Assembly (NCBI GenBank): GCA_022836615.1
Contig: MU405234.1
Coordinates: 282,095 to 346,094, forward strand
DNA: 64,000 nucleotides
Direction: 5' to 3'
Source of the DNA: Annulohypoxylon bovei var. microspora
Taxonomy: Eukaryota; Ascomycota; Sordariomycetes; Xylariales; Hypoxylaceae
The position numbers and the translations under genes are program-made. The number at the start of each line of letters is the position of its first letter. The first letter of the stretch is position 1. The notes below the pieces were generated by a model. It did not search any database, was not told the origin of the DNA, and was given only the letters and a program-made list of their open reading frames with translations. Below, in pieces: positions 43,598 through 55,512 of the stretch.

Positions 43598-46500
43598 ATG
43601 CCAAAGGGAGGAATTATTGGTTTACTCACTGCGTTGGGCCTCACGGCTCGATTCGCAAGTGGTCAACTCGAACCCGAATGTAATCCGCTTCACGCGGATT
43701 GCCAACCAAACAAAGCTTGGTCGAAAGATGATTACTACATCGATTTCACGAAGCAAACAGGTTCACCGTCGGACTGGACCATCGGAAACTCTGAAGTCGT
43801 CAAGTTTACTGCCAACGGAGCCGAGTTCTCTTACGCGAAGAAAGGAGATGCGCCGAATATGTGGACCGACTTCTACATGCTTGGTGGTCGTTACGATATC
43901 GAGATGAAGATTGCTCCGGGCCAAGGTGTAATCAGCAGCGCGACTCTGTGGTCAGATACCCAAGACGAAATTGATTATGACTTTTCCGGTAATCAGTTTG
44001 GTCATACTCCTTTCCCACCCAAAAATGGGATGTGGGCTGTTGAGACCAATATCTTCGCACAGGGAAATATGTGGGATGGTGCGGTAACTCACCAAAAGGA
44101 TTCGTATAAGCCAGCAGAGCAATTCCATAAGTATTCTGTGGAATGGGATGAGAACCACATCAACTGGTACGTCGACGATAAGGTTGTCCGCAGCATTCAA
44201 GCGAAAGATACTCCTACCGGTTTCACTTTTCCCCAGTCTCCGATGAAGCTCAACCTTGGTATCTGGGGAGCTGGTGAGTCAGACAATGACCGTCAGACTA
44301 TTCAATGGGCTGGTGGCGAGATCGATATGAAGGGTGCTCCTTACACTATGTATGTAAAGAGTGTCAATATCACGAATAAGTATCCTGCCTGCCAATACAA
44401 ATACGAAGATAAGGTATGTATAACTTATCTATATGTTACGGAAATATCGCTAACGATTCATAGACTGGGAAGTTCACTTCTATTGAGAAAGTCGCTGACG
44501 GCTGTGACCTACCAATTGCTGAGCTCGTCAAGAAGGATTATCCTACGAGCCCGCCAGCCTCGGTAGCGAGCGAAGCATCTACCGAGACCACCCCGTCTCC
44601 CTCTCCTTCCAGCGGATATCCTACCTCTGCTGGGTTTCCCACGTACCCGGCTAGCGAGCTTACCTCTAGCCATTCATATTCTCTTGACAAGTCTTCTGAT
44701 ACGTATCCAGCTAGTCCACCTGCTAGCAGCCATTCGACTGCCTCTTCTCCTGCTGAATATCCCACATACGCGGCTAGCTCGCCTTCTGCCAAACCTTCGT
44801 CTTCGGAAGGGTATCCCACAAGCAAGTCGGACTCTCCATCTAGCAGCCATTTGTCCGCCTCTTCTGCTGGTTATCCTACATCTCAGGCTGAGTCGTCATC
44901 GGCTGCCGCCCATTCCTCTGTTTCTTCAGTTTCCGAGTCCCCAGCCACGTATCCAGCTGCAAGTGTATCTTCCGCTAGTCATCTAAGCTCCCTTGTTGAA
45001 TCAGCTTGGTCGACTGCTAAGGGGATTAGCTCGTCGAATAATGATGAATATTCAATGAGCCCGCCAGCAAGCAGTAGCCGTGGAATTTTAAGTAGCTTGA
45101 GCTCCTTTATCTTAGGAACACCCACGGCTTCTCTAACGGCATCTGGCTCTACCCCGGTCAGCAGTGCCGGTACTGGTGCAGTTGGTTCAAGTAGCTCTTC
45201 GAACTCACTAGGATCTGATTCTGGTTATCCAACCTCATCCCTTTCAGCAATCCACTCCGGAACCTCGAGCTCAGCAAGCAAGTCTGGGAATGATTATTCG
45301 ATGTCCTCCGGCAGCGCAACAAATGTACGGGGTGATGTTACATCTACAGTATATTCAACAAACATACACACTGTCACGTCTTGTCCTCCGACCGTGACAA
45401 ATTGTCCTGTTGGAAAAGTGACTACAGAGTTGATCTCTATATCTACGACAGTAAGTTCCGCTACCGAGGCGGAATCCAAGCCAGCCACGTCTAGCACTGT
45501 AAATTCTGTCAGCATTGGGACCCAGCCGAGCTCGTCTGCGAAATCCTCAAGCACGCCATCGGAGATCGAATCCACTATTAAGACGGGGACTCCATCCCAG
45601 TCTTATTCGACATCTGCTCCCGTCTCTCCTTCGCTAACAATGCCGAGCACGTACAGCGTTAGCAGCGAGATAACTACTTCGATCATGTCTACCGTTTACT
45701 CGACGAACGTTGTTACCATCACATCGTGTGCTCCTTCAGTGACGAACTGCCCCGTTGGTAAGGTAACTACTGAAACCAAGTCTTTGTACACCACTATTTG
45801 CCCGGTTACTCAGACTGTTCTTGATGGTACGACCTATGGTGGAACAGAGGTTGTAAAGGAGGCGCCTTCCACAGCGGGCTTCACCTATTCGATGAGTTCG
45901 TTTTATCCAACGCCAGTTGAGTCATCTGCTTTATCAAGCTCCAGCGTTCTATCCCACTCCAGTGGTTTAGTAAATTCTGTAGGAACAAGCTCTTCCGTGA
46001 TTAGTTCTAGCAGCGCCCACCCTGAGGCTAGTTCAGGAAGTTATGTTGGCTCGAGCTCCTCGGTAATCGGTTCTAGCAGCGGTTATGTCATGAGTAGTCC
46101 AGTAAATTCCGTTGGAGCAAGTTCCTCGATACTTGGTTCCAGCGCCATAGTCCAAACCGCCACAACGTCTACCCCTGTGGGCCTTCCTGTAGCATCGTCG
46201 CTGACATACTCGGCATCCGGGCCGGTTTCTAGCTCTGAGACTTCTGCACCAACTCAATCAATCCCTTCGTATGCCACACAGGGAAATATCACAGCCTCAA
46301 GCCGTGCCTTAACAACATCTACTGTTTACACGAGTAGTATTTACACTATTAGCTCATGCAAACCTGGAGAGGTCGAATGCTCTTCTAAGATTGGTTCGAT
46401 TACAACTGAAACGGTTCCCCTTTACACAACAATTTGCCCAGTTGAGGAGACTGAAACGGCGAAGGCGGAGGATACCACCAGCCAGACCTTGTCTGTTTCT

Positions 46501-47672
46501 TTAGGCAAATCTAGTGCTACTCAAACTGTGTCATCCTACGGGGTATCTTCCGCATCCAGCTATCCAGTTGGATCGAGCAATTATCAAGCTGCGTCATCTC
46601 ATGCAACATCTGCGCAATCTTACGCAGCGTCTGCACCGTCTTACACAACGTCAACTGTCTACTCAACTAACATCTACACTGTCACTTCTTGTGCCCCAGG
46701 TGTCACTAACTGTCCCGCGAAAGGTTCGGTAACAACAGAGGTCGTCGCTGTGTCTACCACGGTATGTCCCGTGGCAGACGAATCCAAGGGCATCCCAGGC
46801 TCGAGCGTCCCCGCCGCTGGAGCATCGCAGTACACCACTGCTGCTATCACGTTCAGTAACACACTCAGCGGCTCAGTCATCGTAGTAACTTCGACTATCA
46901 GCTTCATCGACACACCGAAACCGACATCGCATTATCCAACCCAGGGGGCTGGCACAACCAACTCCGCAGGAACTGCCGCTGTCGAGTCCAGCGCGCACGT
47001 AACTAAACCTGGCACAACGATCTCACTCGGCACATACTTTACAAGCTTCATCGAGTATGATACGATCACACGGCAACCCCCGGCGTCTGTGTCTTCAGGC
47101 GCAGTTCCTACCAGTTACTACACCGGGTCCTCAGCAACCGCCGATGTCCCGAGCTACCAGATGAGCGAGGCTTCTAGCACCGTGGGAGCAGGTTCCACAG
47201 TCCCCGTCCCCATCAACTCTGCTTCAAGGTCGGTCCCCCTCTCTTACACCTTCTTAGTCGTCTTCCTAGTATCTATCAAAGCTCTCTTGGAGTTCCTTAA
47301 CTGACGGCGGTTCCTACCAGCTATCCCGCAGCGCCATCCCCGTCTGTCCCTAAGAACTTACCCGAAGGATCTTCTTACCCTATGTCCCCTGACTCCGATG
47401 ATACCACGACTTTGACCTCGTCCCTCACGAACACACACACCGTGACCCAGACTCGACCTTCTAAGCAGTCTGGCACGTGCGCGTGCGATCAGCCGACCGT
47501 CTACGTGACTGTTACGAGCACCGTTCAGCCGCCTTTCCCCAGCAGCTACCCTACGGGTACGGTTCCCGCTAGCGCCGGGGCCGAGGAAACAAGTGCGTAT
47601 CCGACCAGCAAGCCTAGTGGAATCCGCAGATGGCTCAGGCGAGGACACGGTCACGGTGAACACGGACATTGA
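43598..47672 (+). CDS. Crh-like GH16 cell-wall transglycosidase with long Ser/Thr-rich repeat region
   Basis: Exons 43598-44413 and 44464 onward, with one phase 0 intron (GTATGT...ATAG). Reading exon 2 to its first stop (47304) gives 1218 aa ending in a hydrophobic tail. Splicing 47229-47320 instead gives 1310 aa ending at 47672. A signal peptide (residues 1-22) precedes the GH16 domain of about residues 27-255, with the Crh layout: Cys pairs, DEIDYDFSG at 123-131, then VETNIF. Crh enzymes link chitin to beta-1,6/1,3-glucan. The rest is Ser/Thr-rich, probably heavily O-glycosylated. It includes four copies of a Cys-containing module (STVYSTNIHTVTSC, then TNCPVGKVTTE) at about 45,343, 45,687, 46,318 and 46,650. 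The proposed acid/base Glu is Asp128. Both ends are given as findings. Confidence 0.82.
47229..47320 (+). other. candidate alternatively retained intron in the Crh-like gene
   Basis: GTCGGT donor at 47229, TACCAG acceptor ending at 47320, and a TTAACTGAC branch-like site 16-20 bases before it. Phase 2 on both sides. Splicing removes the codons for the hydrophobic C-terminus and the stop at 47302-47304, and opens a frame rich in Ser/Thr/Pro ending HGHGEHGH at 47672. The donor is weak. Confidence 0.5.
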
Positions 47673-49885
47673 CGACATTGATGAATGATCGGTAGGTAGG
47701 TTTGGAACTCATCTTGCATATAGTAGGATAACATACATGGGATTTCCTTTGTTGGCGGATTTTTAGACTTAAAATCTTGTACCGGATACAATTACGGCTT
47801 CTATATACATATACTAGGGGTTTAAAAATCAATTTGTTCAGAATATTTTGAAAGGTTTCGAGGTTGAAAAGCTTACCTTCAACATAATGGAATGGCTCGC
47901 TGAGTTATTTGATTCGGTACTGATTATGTACCTACTTCTTGCTTCGATTTGCCGACTTTCCGAGTGAAATATAGTCTTACGTTGTGTAGAATTTTAACAC
48001 CGAAGAAGCGAAATGCACTCACTTAGTAAGAGTAGTAAACCCACCAACTGCATCTTACTGTGGCGATGCTGTTTCGTAACTCATTGCCTCTCTTATTGTT
48101 GAGTTTTTGGTCTCAAGTATAATGCAGATAAGTACCTATCTTTTGTTCAGGTTTTATCTGGACCACTTCATTTTTAGACCATAATCTGCCTTACACCTTG
48201 TGCCTTATCCGATATACAAGATTCTAGGAACAATCCCATATCTAGCATCCACAAGTTAGTGAAATTCTTGGATGTCTATACTTAGTTTCTTGATACGGGA
48301 AATAACCCGGCCCCCAACACATTGGAATCCCGAGAACCTCTCCTTCCTTTTCTGTTAACCTATAATCTCTAAAACAAAATAATAATATGTTCCAGGTTAG
48401 CAATTAATAAAGAAAACTCAGTAGCTTCTCAATGTGTACTGGTTGATTCCCTTTTTAAGTTTATAGAAATCCTTCAGCCAGTGGTTTAGTGAGATTCTTG
48501 GAGTCAACTTTCTTTATATATATTACTGAAATTGTTAATAAGCAGAATCTATAAAAACAATAGATGATTAATCCGCGGGAAGGATGAACTTCTGTTCTTC
48601 AATCCTCCTAATCCCCACAATTATCTCATAGGTTACCTAGTTAGGATGTTAATAGTTCTGAGATATTTCGCAACATTTTTGCATGCGCCAATGAAATACA
48701 TTATTATACATGAGCATGCAGTATCTCGTATCTTGTTTGCCACGTTCTGTAATTAGGTATCTTGTAGATAAAAATTGATGTAGACTAATCAATCTTCAGT
48801 CTTTCTCACACCTTGACTCCGTAACTGGTAACTGGCTATAAGCCTAATAAAATCTGATTGGTCGGTTTCCAACCGAGCTTGAGCTAAGAGTGTGACCTGT
48901 TCTGTGAAGGCTTTATATATGCTGTCATAACTTTAATAAGTGAGCAGGAATGCCGCTGTTCTTATATGGAGGGCTAAAACGGCAGAGGTCTTTTGCTAAT
49001 TAGCAAATTTAAGCCGTATCATCACATAAGCACATTGCCGAGAGACGCGTATGTTAGCATCGTGAGGCCGAAAAGGGTTAAGTGCGGCAAACTCCTGGAT
49101 GTCTTATTCGTCGAGGGCATTCTTACGTGATACGACTATCTCCCAAATTGGAACATCGGCCCGCAGGATGTTGCCCTTTTTTTCGTTGCTTGGCGGACAT
49201 AATTACATATCATTCAATATGCAGGTCTGACATTCCACGTAGGCAGTGCCACCCGATTGTGCAGTAGGGCCGAGATCGGGTGAGCGGCGTACTATTATGT
49301 GATTATGGTGATAACTACATACCTACATACATACATACTTCACATCGTCCCGGAGCCTCCTAACTTTGGTGTGCTTGGACTCGATTCCTTTAGTGGGCGA
49401 TGGATCATAGCGGCCCGTCGTTATACTCCACCGCATGGGTATGGTATCCAATCGATTGGGTCGCGTCCCCATGTCTCTTCTATCTAAATATATATAAGAG
49501 CTGGAGAAAGAACGGACATGCCGGTCGGAGAATTTATGTCTTCGATTTCTCTGGGTAGGACGGTATTGATTCACTACTATGTACATACATTGTACGGACT
49601 ATGCTCAGATAGGGGCTTAGTTGACCAAAGACGGTAACATGTGCCGATCAGCTGCTAGGGAAGATGATCAGCCTTACAATGTCTACAGTGAGGTTATTAC
49701 GGGGTCGGTTTATTTAACAAATGGTCTCTACTCGCCAGTTCGTATTCTCATCGAAGCTCGGTCCAGACCATAAATGCAGAAGGTCATTGCTTTTCTCGTC
49801 TCCAAACTACCGGTACTCGTCTGTGAGCAGCGTTCGCAAGTTCATACCACCGCTCATCGCCATCTACATCCGGATCTCGAGCCAG
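47673..49885. other. intergenic, nothing recognised
   Basis: About 2.2 kb of AT-rich sequence without a supported gene. A perfect CACCCGAT...ATCGGGTG hairpin lies at 49,250-49,282, with 17 bases between arms and no T-tract. Frames at 49.08-49.6 kb are short and overlap. Confidence 0.45.
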
Positions 49886-51183
49886 ATGTCTAACGTACAA
49901 AATATTACCGTTCCATGGGTGCCTCTCGATGAATTCGATTGGTCATTTGCCCGCAGTGGACCTCTCCCATGGAATTTAACTGTTTGGTAGGATGATTCCG
50001 GATCGCCTCATCACGAAATGGTGACTAATTGATCGCAGGTCCATCATAGCAGTTTTCACCGCTCTGCCGTAAGTATTCTTCTCTATCAACGGGCACTTTC
50101 ACTCTTAAGCAGGGCTTCCACCAAATCAAGTCGAAACTTGACTTGTTTGGCTCTATGGAAACTTTGATCTTATGTCATTAACTCAAACTCCCGAATACTC
50201 GCTTATCTTCCTAAAGAGAAAATACTAACTTTCGGTTCTTCAGTATATGGACGACCGTCGAACTCACATTTTGGGTCTTCTACACCTTTGAGAAATGGCG
50301 TGGGGTTTACTTTTACTCAGTTCTGGGGACGACTTGGGGCGTGACGATCCACGCTGTCGGCTTCGTTCTCAAATTCTGCGTGCCGGAGGTGAACTGGATC
50401 ATAAGTACGATACTCTCTGAGATTGGCTGGGTCGCCGAAGTCTGCGGATTCAGCATCGTGCTGTGGTCGAGACTGCACCTAGTAATTCCGGGACACACCA
50501 AGCTCCTACGCTACGTACTCGCCATGATTCTTATCAACGAGGTCGTAATCGGTGTGCCGACGATCGTGTTCCAATTCTTGGTGTCGGGCCCAGCCACACA
50601 TAGCAAATACGTCACGCACATGGAGATCATGGAGCGCGTGCAAATCATGGTTTTCTCGCTCCAGGAAACTATTATTTCGGGCATCTACGTGTGGGGTACG
50701 ATGCAGCTGCTCAAGCTGTCGCTCAACACTAAGGCTAAGACCACGCTAGCATTCCTGATCATCGTGCAAGTGCTTGTCGTGCTGGCCGACGTGCTCGTCG
50801 TCGTACTTGACTACCTCGGGTACTACACGCTCAAGGCCGTGCTGCATTCGTTCGTTTACGCCTTCAAGCTCCAGGTTGAATTCGTAGTCTTGAACGAATT
50901 TAAACACATCGCCAAGGGTGGTATCACTGGCGCAAATGGGTCGCTCGGAATAGGGTCCGCCGGCTTCTCCATATTCAACAATAATAACGCCGCCCTCGAC
51001 ATGCCCAAAGTTAGCGGCAGCCCCGTGCATAACAACTCGGGCGTGACTGTGGTGGGGTCTTCTCGGGAATCGCCATCATCGAGGGCAACAGTGTCAGACA
51101 CAGCCGGGCCGCAGGTCGTGAACTTGCAGGATCCCGACGCTTTCGAGCTACAATACCTGGGGAGGTACGGAAGGGGTGTGTGA
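49886..51183 (+). CDS. seven-helix membrane protein, DUF7703-like
   Basis: Three exons (49886-49986, 50039-50068, 50244-51183) join in phase through GTAGGA and GTAAGT introns; the middle exon is only 30 nt. The product is 356 aa. Seven hydrophobic segments run from about residue 30 to 270, with a short extracellular-type N-terminus (MSNVQNITVPW, one N-glycosylation site). A Ser/Asn/Gly-rich C-terminal tail of about 85 residues ends in YLGRYGRGV. This layout is that of fungal rhodopsin-like/DUF7703 integral membrane proteins, whose function is unknown; no retinal-binding Lys or G-protein motif is evident. The second intron (175 bp) begins 40 bases before a CAGGGC repeat end, discussed in the findings. 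Confidence 0.8.
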
Positions 51184-51574
51184 TTTTACTGGGATTACGA
51201 ATGGCATTTTCAGGACTTTTGACATTTGAGAATGGATACCCCGACCCCTGCCTCCGCAGTTCTGTACGTTTTAGCCTCGAGCCTCATTCTACACTGGGTC
51301 AGCGATGCATTTACACGGGAGTTAGTTTTTTGGATAGTGTAACACTACCATATTATTGATACATTGCAGACACCGTCCCCATGTCCCGAGTACAATGCGT
51401 GGCACAGCTCAAATCCATTCCTCCTTGAGTTAAGGGCTGACGAATATCTCCTTGGCTGGCTTAAGTCTACAGACCCCCTTAAATACAACTAACGTGACCT
51501 AGCGAGCCAGACATGATGTCTTGACATAGGTACAAATACGCGCTAAACAGGTATGCTTTCAAAGTACCATGTCT

Positions 51575-52906
51575 CTACCAAGAAAACTTCTCCTTGACCA
51601 ATTCCTCAGACATCTTCCACAGCCTCTCAGATCCTTCGCTCGACAACGCGGATGATAAAGCGTTGTTAGCGATCTGACAATCGATGAGGAATGCTCCGTA
51701 GTTCTCCTTTCCATCCCTATCCTCAGGGAGACCCAGTTTAGGGTCCAAAGCGCTGACAAGACTTGTAGCTGAGCCCTGACTCAGGTTTTTGGTTTGGTAG
51801 AGTCCCCGACTCTGCATTTCACCCACTGCCTCCATCATGTATTTTGGGGTCACCCTTCCGAGCTCGGTCTTGATGATCCCTGGGTCTAAACAGCGGGTGT
51901 CAGTTGTTTCCCCTTTAGGAAAAGGGGCTAAAGGGGGGGGGGGGGGGGGGGGGGGGTTGTTAAAAACGTCCTGTGAGCAGAAGCTCATTGGCTAGCTTGA
52001 TTGGGAGGTTCTCACTGTCGAGATGGGCAAAAAGAAAAAAAAGGGGGGGGTGGGGGAGGAAGGGGAGGAACTCGATGTTACATACGCGGAGCCACACTCA
52101 AGATCCCATGTTTTTCATACAGTTTCTTGCTCAGTGCAATGCTGAACAGCACCAGAGCTACCTTGCTCTGATTGTAGCCTTCGAGCGGCAAGTACGAGCT
52201 CTCCTCTGGGTCAACTTCTCCCCAAGACTTATGTACCTGATAAATGGGCTGTTCATCCTCGGGGAGATCTTTGTTTGTCTTCATTTGGTTGATATCTGAC
52301 CATCGCATCCTTGCCATAGTTGGACTTAGGGAAACTACGTTTACAATACGCGTAGCCCCTTTGGGGTTGCTCTCGGCGGCCTTGAGAAGTTTCGGCATGA
52401 TCAGACAAGAAAACAAGAAATGCCCGATGTAGTTGGTGCCGAACTGTATCTCAATTCCGTCCTCGTTGATCGTTCGCTCGGGCACACTCATGACGGCAGC
52501 GCTGTTCACGACAATGTCGACAGTAGGCACGTCCGACCAGGAGAGGAGCTCGGCTGCGGCAGCTCGGACAGTCCTCTGTGTAGAGAGATCGAGTATAAGC
52601 GTGCGATAATCGACATCGGGAAATTGTGACTTAAGCGCGTTGATAGTCTCTTGGAGCTTAGACAGAGTACGGCCGGCAAGAATGAGGTGGGCCGGAGCCT
52701 GAGAAGCAAATGCTTGAGCAGTGGTAAACCCAATACCCTGTAGACAAACCATGTTAGTATATGATCTCCTGGTAATCCCTCCCTTAACATACCTTGGGAT
52801 TCGCACCCGTTACGAGTATGGTCTTCCCTTGAATTCTTTCCGCAAAGGCCTTGGCGACTTCCAATGCTTCGGTGTCTTTGTTAAAGTTATATGTCGTGCC
52901 CGTCAT
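51575..52906 (-). CDS. short-chain dehydrogenase/reductase (retinol-dehydrogenase-like)
   Basis: Exons 52906-52793, 52737-52086 and 51885-51575, phases 0 and 1; 358 aa. The first intron has a TACTAAC branch site. The NAD(P) site is TGANPKGIG (split by the first intron), then NSAAVMS, a catalytic Ser in VSLSP and YNQSK (Tyr-x3-Lys). After the second splice comes HPGIIKTELG, as in classic SDRs. The substrate cannot be read; this subgroup reduces carbonyls in lipids or secondary metabolites. The second intron (200 bp) holds a homopolymer of 24 G on the plus strand. The nearest gene on its 5' side is far away (2.6 kb). Confidence 0.85.
51933..51956. repeat. 24-base G homopolymer inside an SDR intron
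   Basis: An uninterrupted run of 24 G (plus strand) lies inside the second intron of the minus-strand SDR gene, where it reads as C in the pre-mRNA about 50 bases before the TTTAG acceptor. A second G-rich stretch follows at about 52,042-52,070. Confidence 0.9.
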
Positions 52907-55512
52907 TTTGATAATAGGGGTGTCTCGCGCCGCTATTAAGTACAATAAAGGAGTAGTTCACCGGGTAGGTAGGTACCTAGATATCAAGAAGTTGAAGAAA
53001 ACACGATGGGCAACAACTTAGAATTAGGAATTAGATTAGCATAAATTGAGATACATTTCCTGATATATATACTTGTTTCCTAATTCCGATATCGAGGATG
53101 GGTGCACCAACAGATGTTACCCCTATCAGGATTGATACACACCTGCTAAGTTTGGCGGCAGCTGCAATCTCACTCGAAGATATAACTTAAATTTCACTCA
53201 ATTGTTTCTTCTTTATACGAACCTTCGCCTTTTTAAGAATCATAATTATTCTTACCTTGAATTAAACTTAAGCATTAAGAAATAAAAACTTGATTTTATA
53301 ATTTATTTGCGTCGTAGGATCTAGGGTTGAAGTAACAGGCTACTATTTGGACATCACTGGTTATGAGGTGGACCAGCTGGCGTGCAGCTGGTGCGGAGCT
53401 TTACACATACCTTTCTAGGTAGTATCATTCATTCATAATAGTTCACCTCCATATTTTCTTAGAAGAGGCATGGAATTACCGGGATTAATCAATACTTCCG
53501 AAAAGCTCCTTAAACCCGATGGATGTAATAGTTAGGTAACTTCCTTGATGTGTGTAGGTGTATCGGATATACAATGACAAATTTATAATAATCCCGAGTC
53601 GCACACATTTACGGCCCCGAGGCCCCCGGGGCAATATCCCCACTACGCCCGATAGTGTTTTATCTGCATCATACATCTGTAATGAGCGTCGTATATAGTC
53701 CTAATAAATATATTTAAGCTCCCTTTTTATCGACTTCTTGCGAGGAATATCATAATCAGGTAAGTTTCTATGCTGTCTTCTTTTACTTCTATTAATAGCT
53801 TTACGGCTGCTTCTTTTACCTAAGTGCGTAAATGCTTAAGGTAATATATCTATTTAAATGTGCTAAAAAGATATACTATCTCATATTTAATTGAAGTAAT
53901 TGTACTATCATACCTAGGTAAGTAATCTTCATGAAATCATAACTTTAATTAAATGGTACAAATTGCAAATGCATCACCTAAACACTCTCTTTGCGAAAGT
54001 CGAAGTGATTGAAGGCTAGACTCATCGAATTGTTTCCCCGCATGAATTCGTCGGGTACCCCGGTCCAGGCGCGGGGCTCGTTTAAATGGGTCTCTTTTTC
54101 CACTCGGACGATAGTTACACCATAATATTGCTTCCATTGGTAGAGGGTGTATTAAGTAGATATCCCGAATTAAAGTACAGTCTACCCCCTGAAATAATGT
54201 TAGTACGAACCTTATTTTGATACAGATTTACACCAGGGTACCCAAGTAGTGAGCAAGGCTTTGAAACGTATTCTTGAAACATTTAAATTTTATAAATTTA
54301 TTTCTAATAGAAAGAAAGGGTAATATGAGTATAGCTTATTTTATAAAAAAAATTATATGTTTTAAGGATTAAATTTCGTGACTTTATTTAAGATTGAAAC
54401 TTGGTGTGATACTCAGATCATGGGTGGTTGATAAAGTCACTTTTGCAATTCGTACTAACATTATTTCAGGGGGGCGAGTGTAGTTCATTAAGCTCATGGG
54501 GAAATTCAAGTCTACCCATGCATCCATGCCGCGATTGGTCGATTCATTCTCTTTGCATGAGCTGCATTGAGATGGTTCGATCTCCAAGATCTTGATAGTG
54601 CAGATAGTGTAACCACATCTTAATCTATCTTTTGCACGATAGTCCCACATCTTTGTTTGAGACTCCGACATACTTGAGAAGGTACCTAGGTGTTAGTATA
54701 TCTTTTTTTGGTCTTGCTACATACCTATGTAAGTAGATATGTATGGCCTTAATATTTCTTTCCGAATTCCCGACTTTGGTCAGTGGCGATTAAATAGTTG
54801 AAAATATTGGAATATGTTTACAAGTCACCGGATCAACTCGAGAAGAAAATTAACCACTCCGGGGTTTGAAAATTCGTGTATGTGTCAGCGATCTCGCTAT
54901 CTTAAAATGACATTATGAAAGTTTCGGGGAATCCCTCGAGTGCGGGGAATGAGCCGGTTGGCGTATTACGAATTTCTCTTTGACCATTATTCATTTTACA
55001 GGTATAGAGAAGTGTAAAATGCAATTATACGGTATTATTATGCTGTATAGTTTTCGTATTATTATTCGCACTGGCGCTCCGCACCACCGCCGACGACCGG
55101 GATGCCCCGAATCGTACGATAGTCAACACACAGGTTCGAAGACAACATGCCATTTGAGCTCATTTTTTCAATTATGCTCTTAGAAAGCATCTGAGTGCAT
55201 TGCGAAATGACTCTGAAACCATTTACGTTTATCCGATGAGACGAGAATGGCTCGGTGGTTATAGTAACATAGTTTGGTCGGTAATTTCGCTCATATGATC
55301 TATTGTGATGTATCTGGGGTATATATTCCCATCCATGAATCTCCAATACACACCCGTTATCTCCTATATCTATCAGATCATCACAACATCACAACATCAC
55401 AATAACAAGCACATCAATAACTACCAACTACCAACTACCAACTACTATCTACTATCTACTATCTACTATCAACTACAATCTACAATCAAGATAAATTCTT
55501 TATTCAACAATC
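52907..55512. other. intergenic AT-rich region containing a MITE
   Basis: 2.6 kb with no supported gene. The one element recognised is at 54,178-54,480. A TACC/TAGG motif patch is at 52,963-52,982. From about 55,390 to 55,490 the sequence is a run of CAACTAC/TATCTAC units that leads into the small gene at 55,513. Confidence 0.5.
54178..54480. mobile_element. Tc1/mariner-type MITE (32-bp TIRs, TA duplication)
   Basis: The left end CAGTCTACCCCCTGAAATAA (to 54209) and the right end (54449-54480) are inverted copies over 32 bp with three mismatches. The element is flanked by TA on both sides (54176-54177 and 54481-54482), the target duplication of Tc1/mariner elements. The 303-bp element is AT-rich and has no frame, so it is non-autonomous. 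TA flanks are easily met by chance; the TIR match is the stronger evidence. Confidence 0.75.

Noticed and set aside
49250..49282. CACCCGAT...ATCGGGTG hairpin as an RNA or terminator
   Set aside because: Eight-base stem, 17-base loop, no T-tract and no neighbouring gene; fungal genes do not use such terminators.
54480..54620. GGTTCGATCTCC box as a tRNA gene
   Set aside because: A B-box-like stretch exists, but no A box at the right spacing and no pairing acceptor or anticodon stems.
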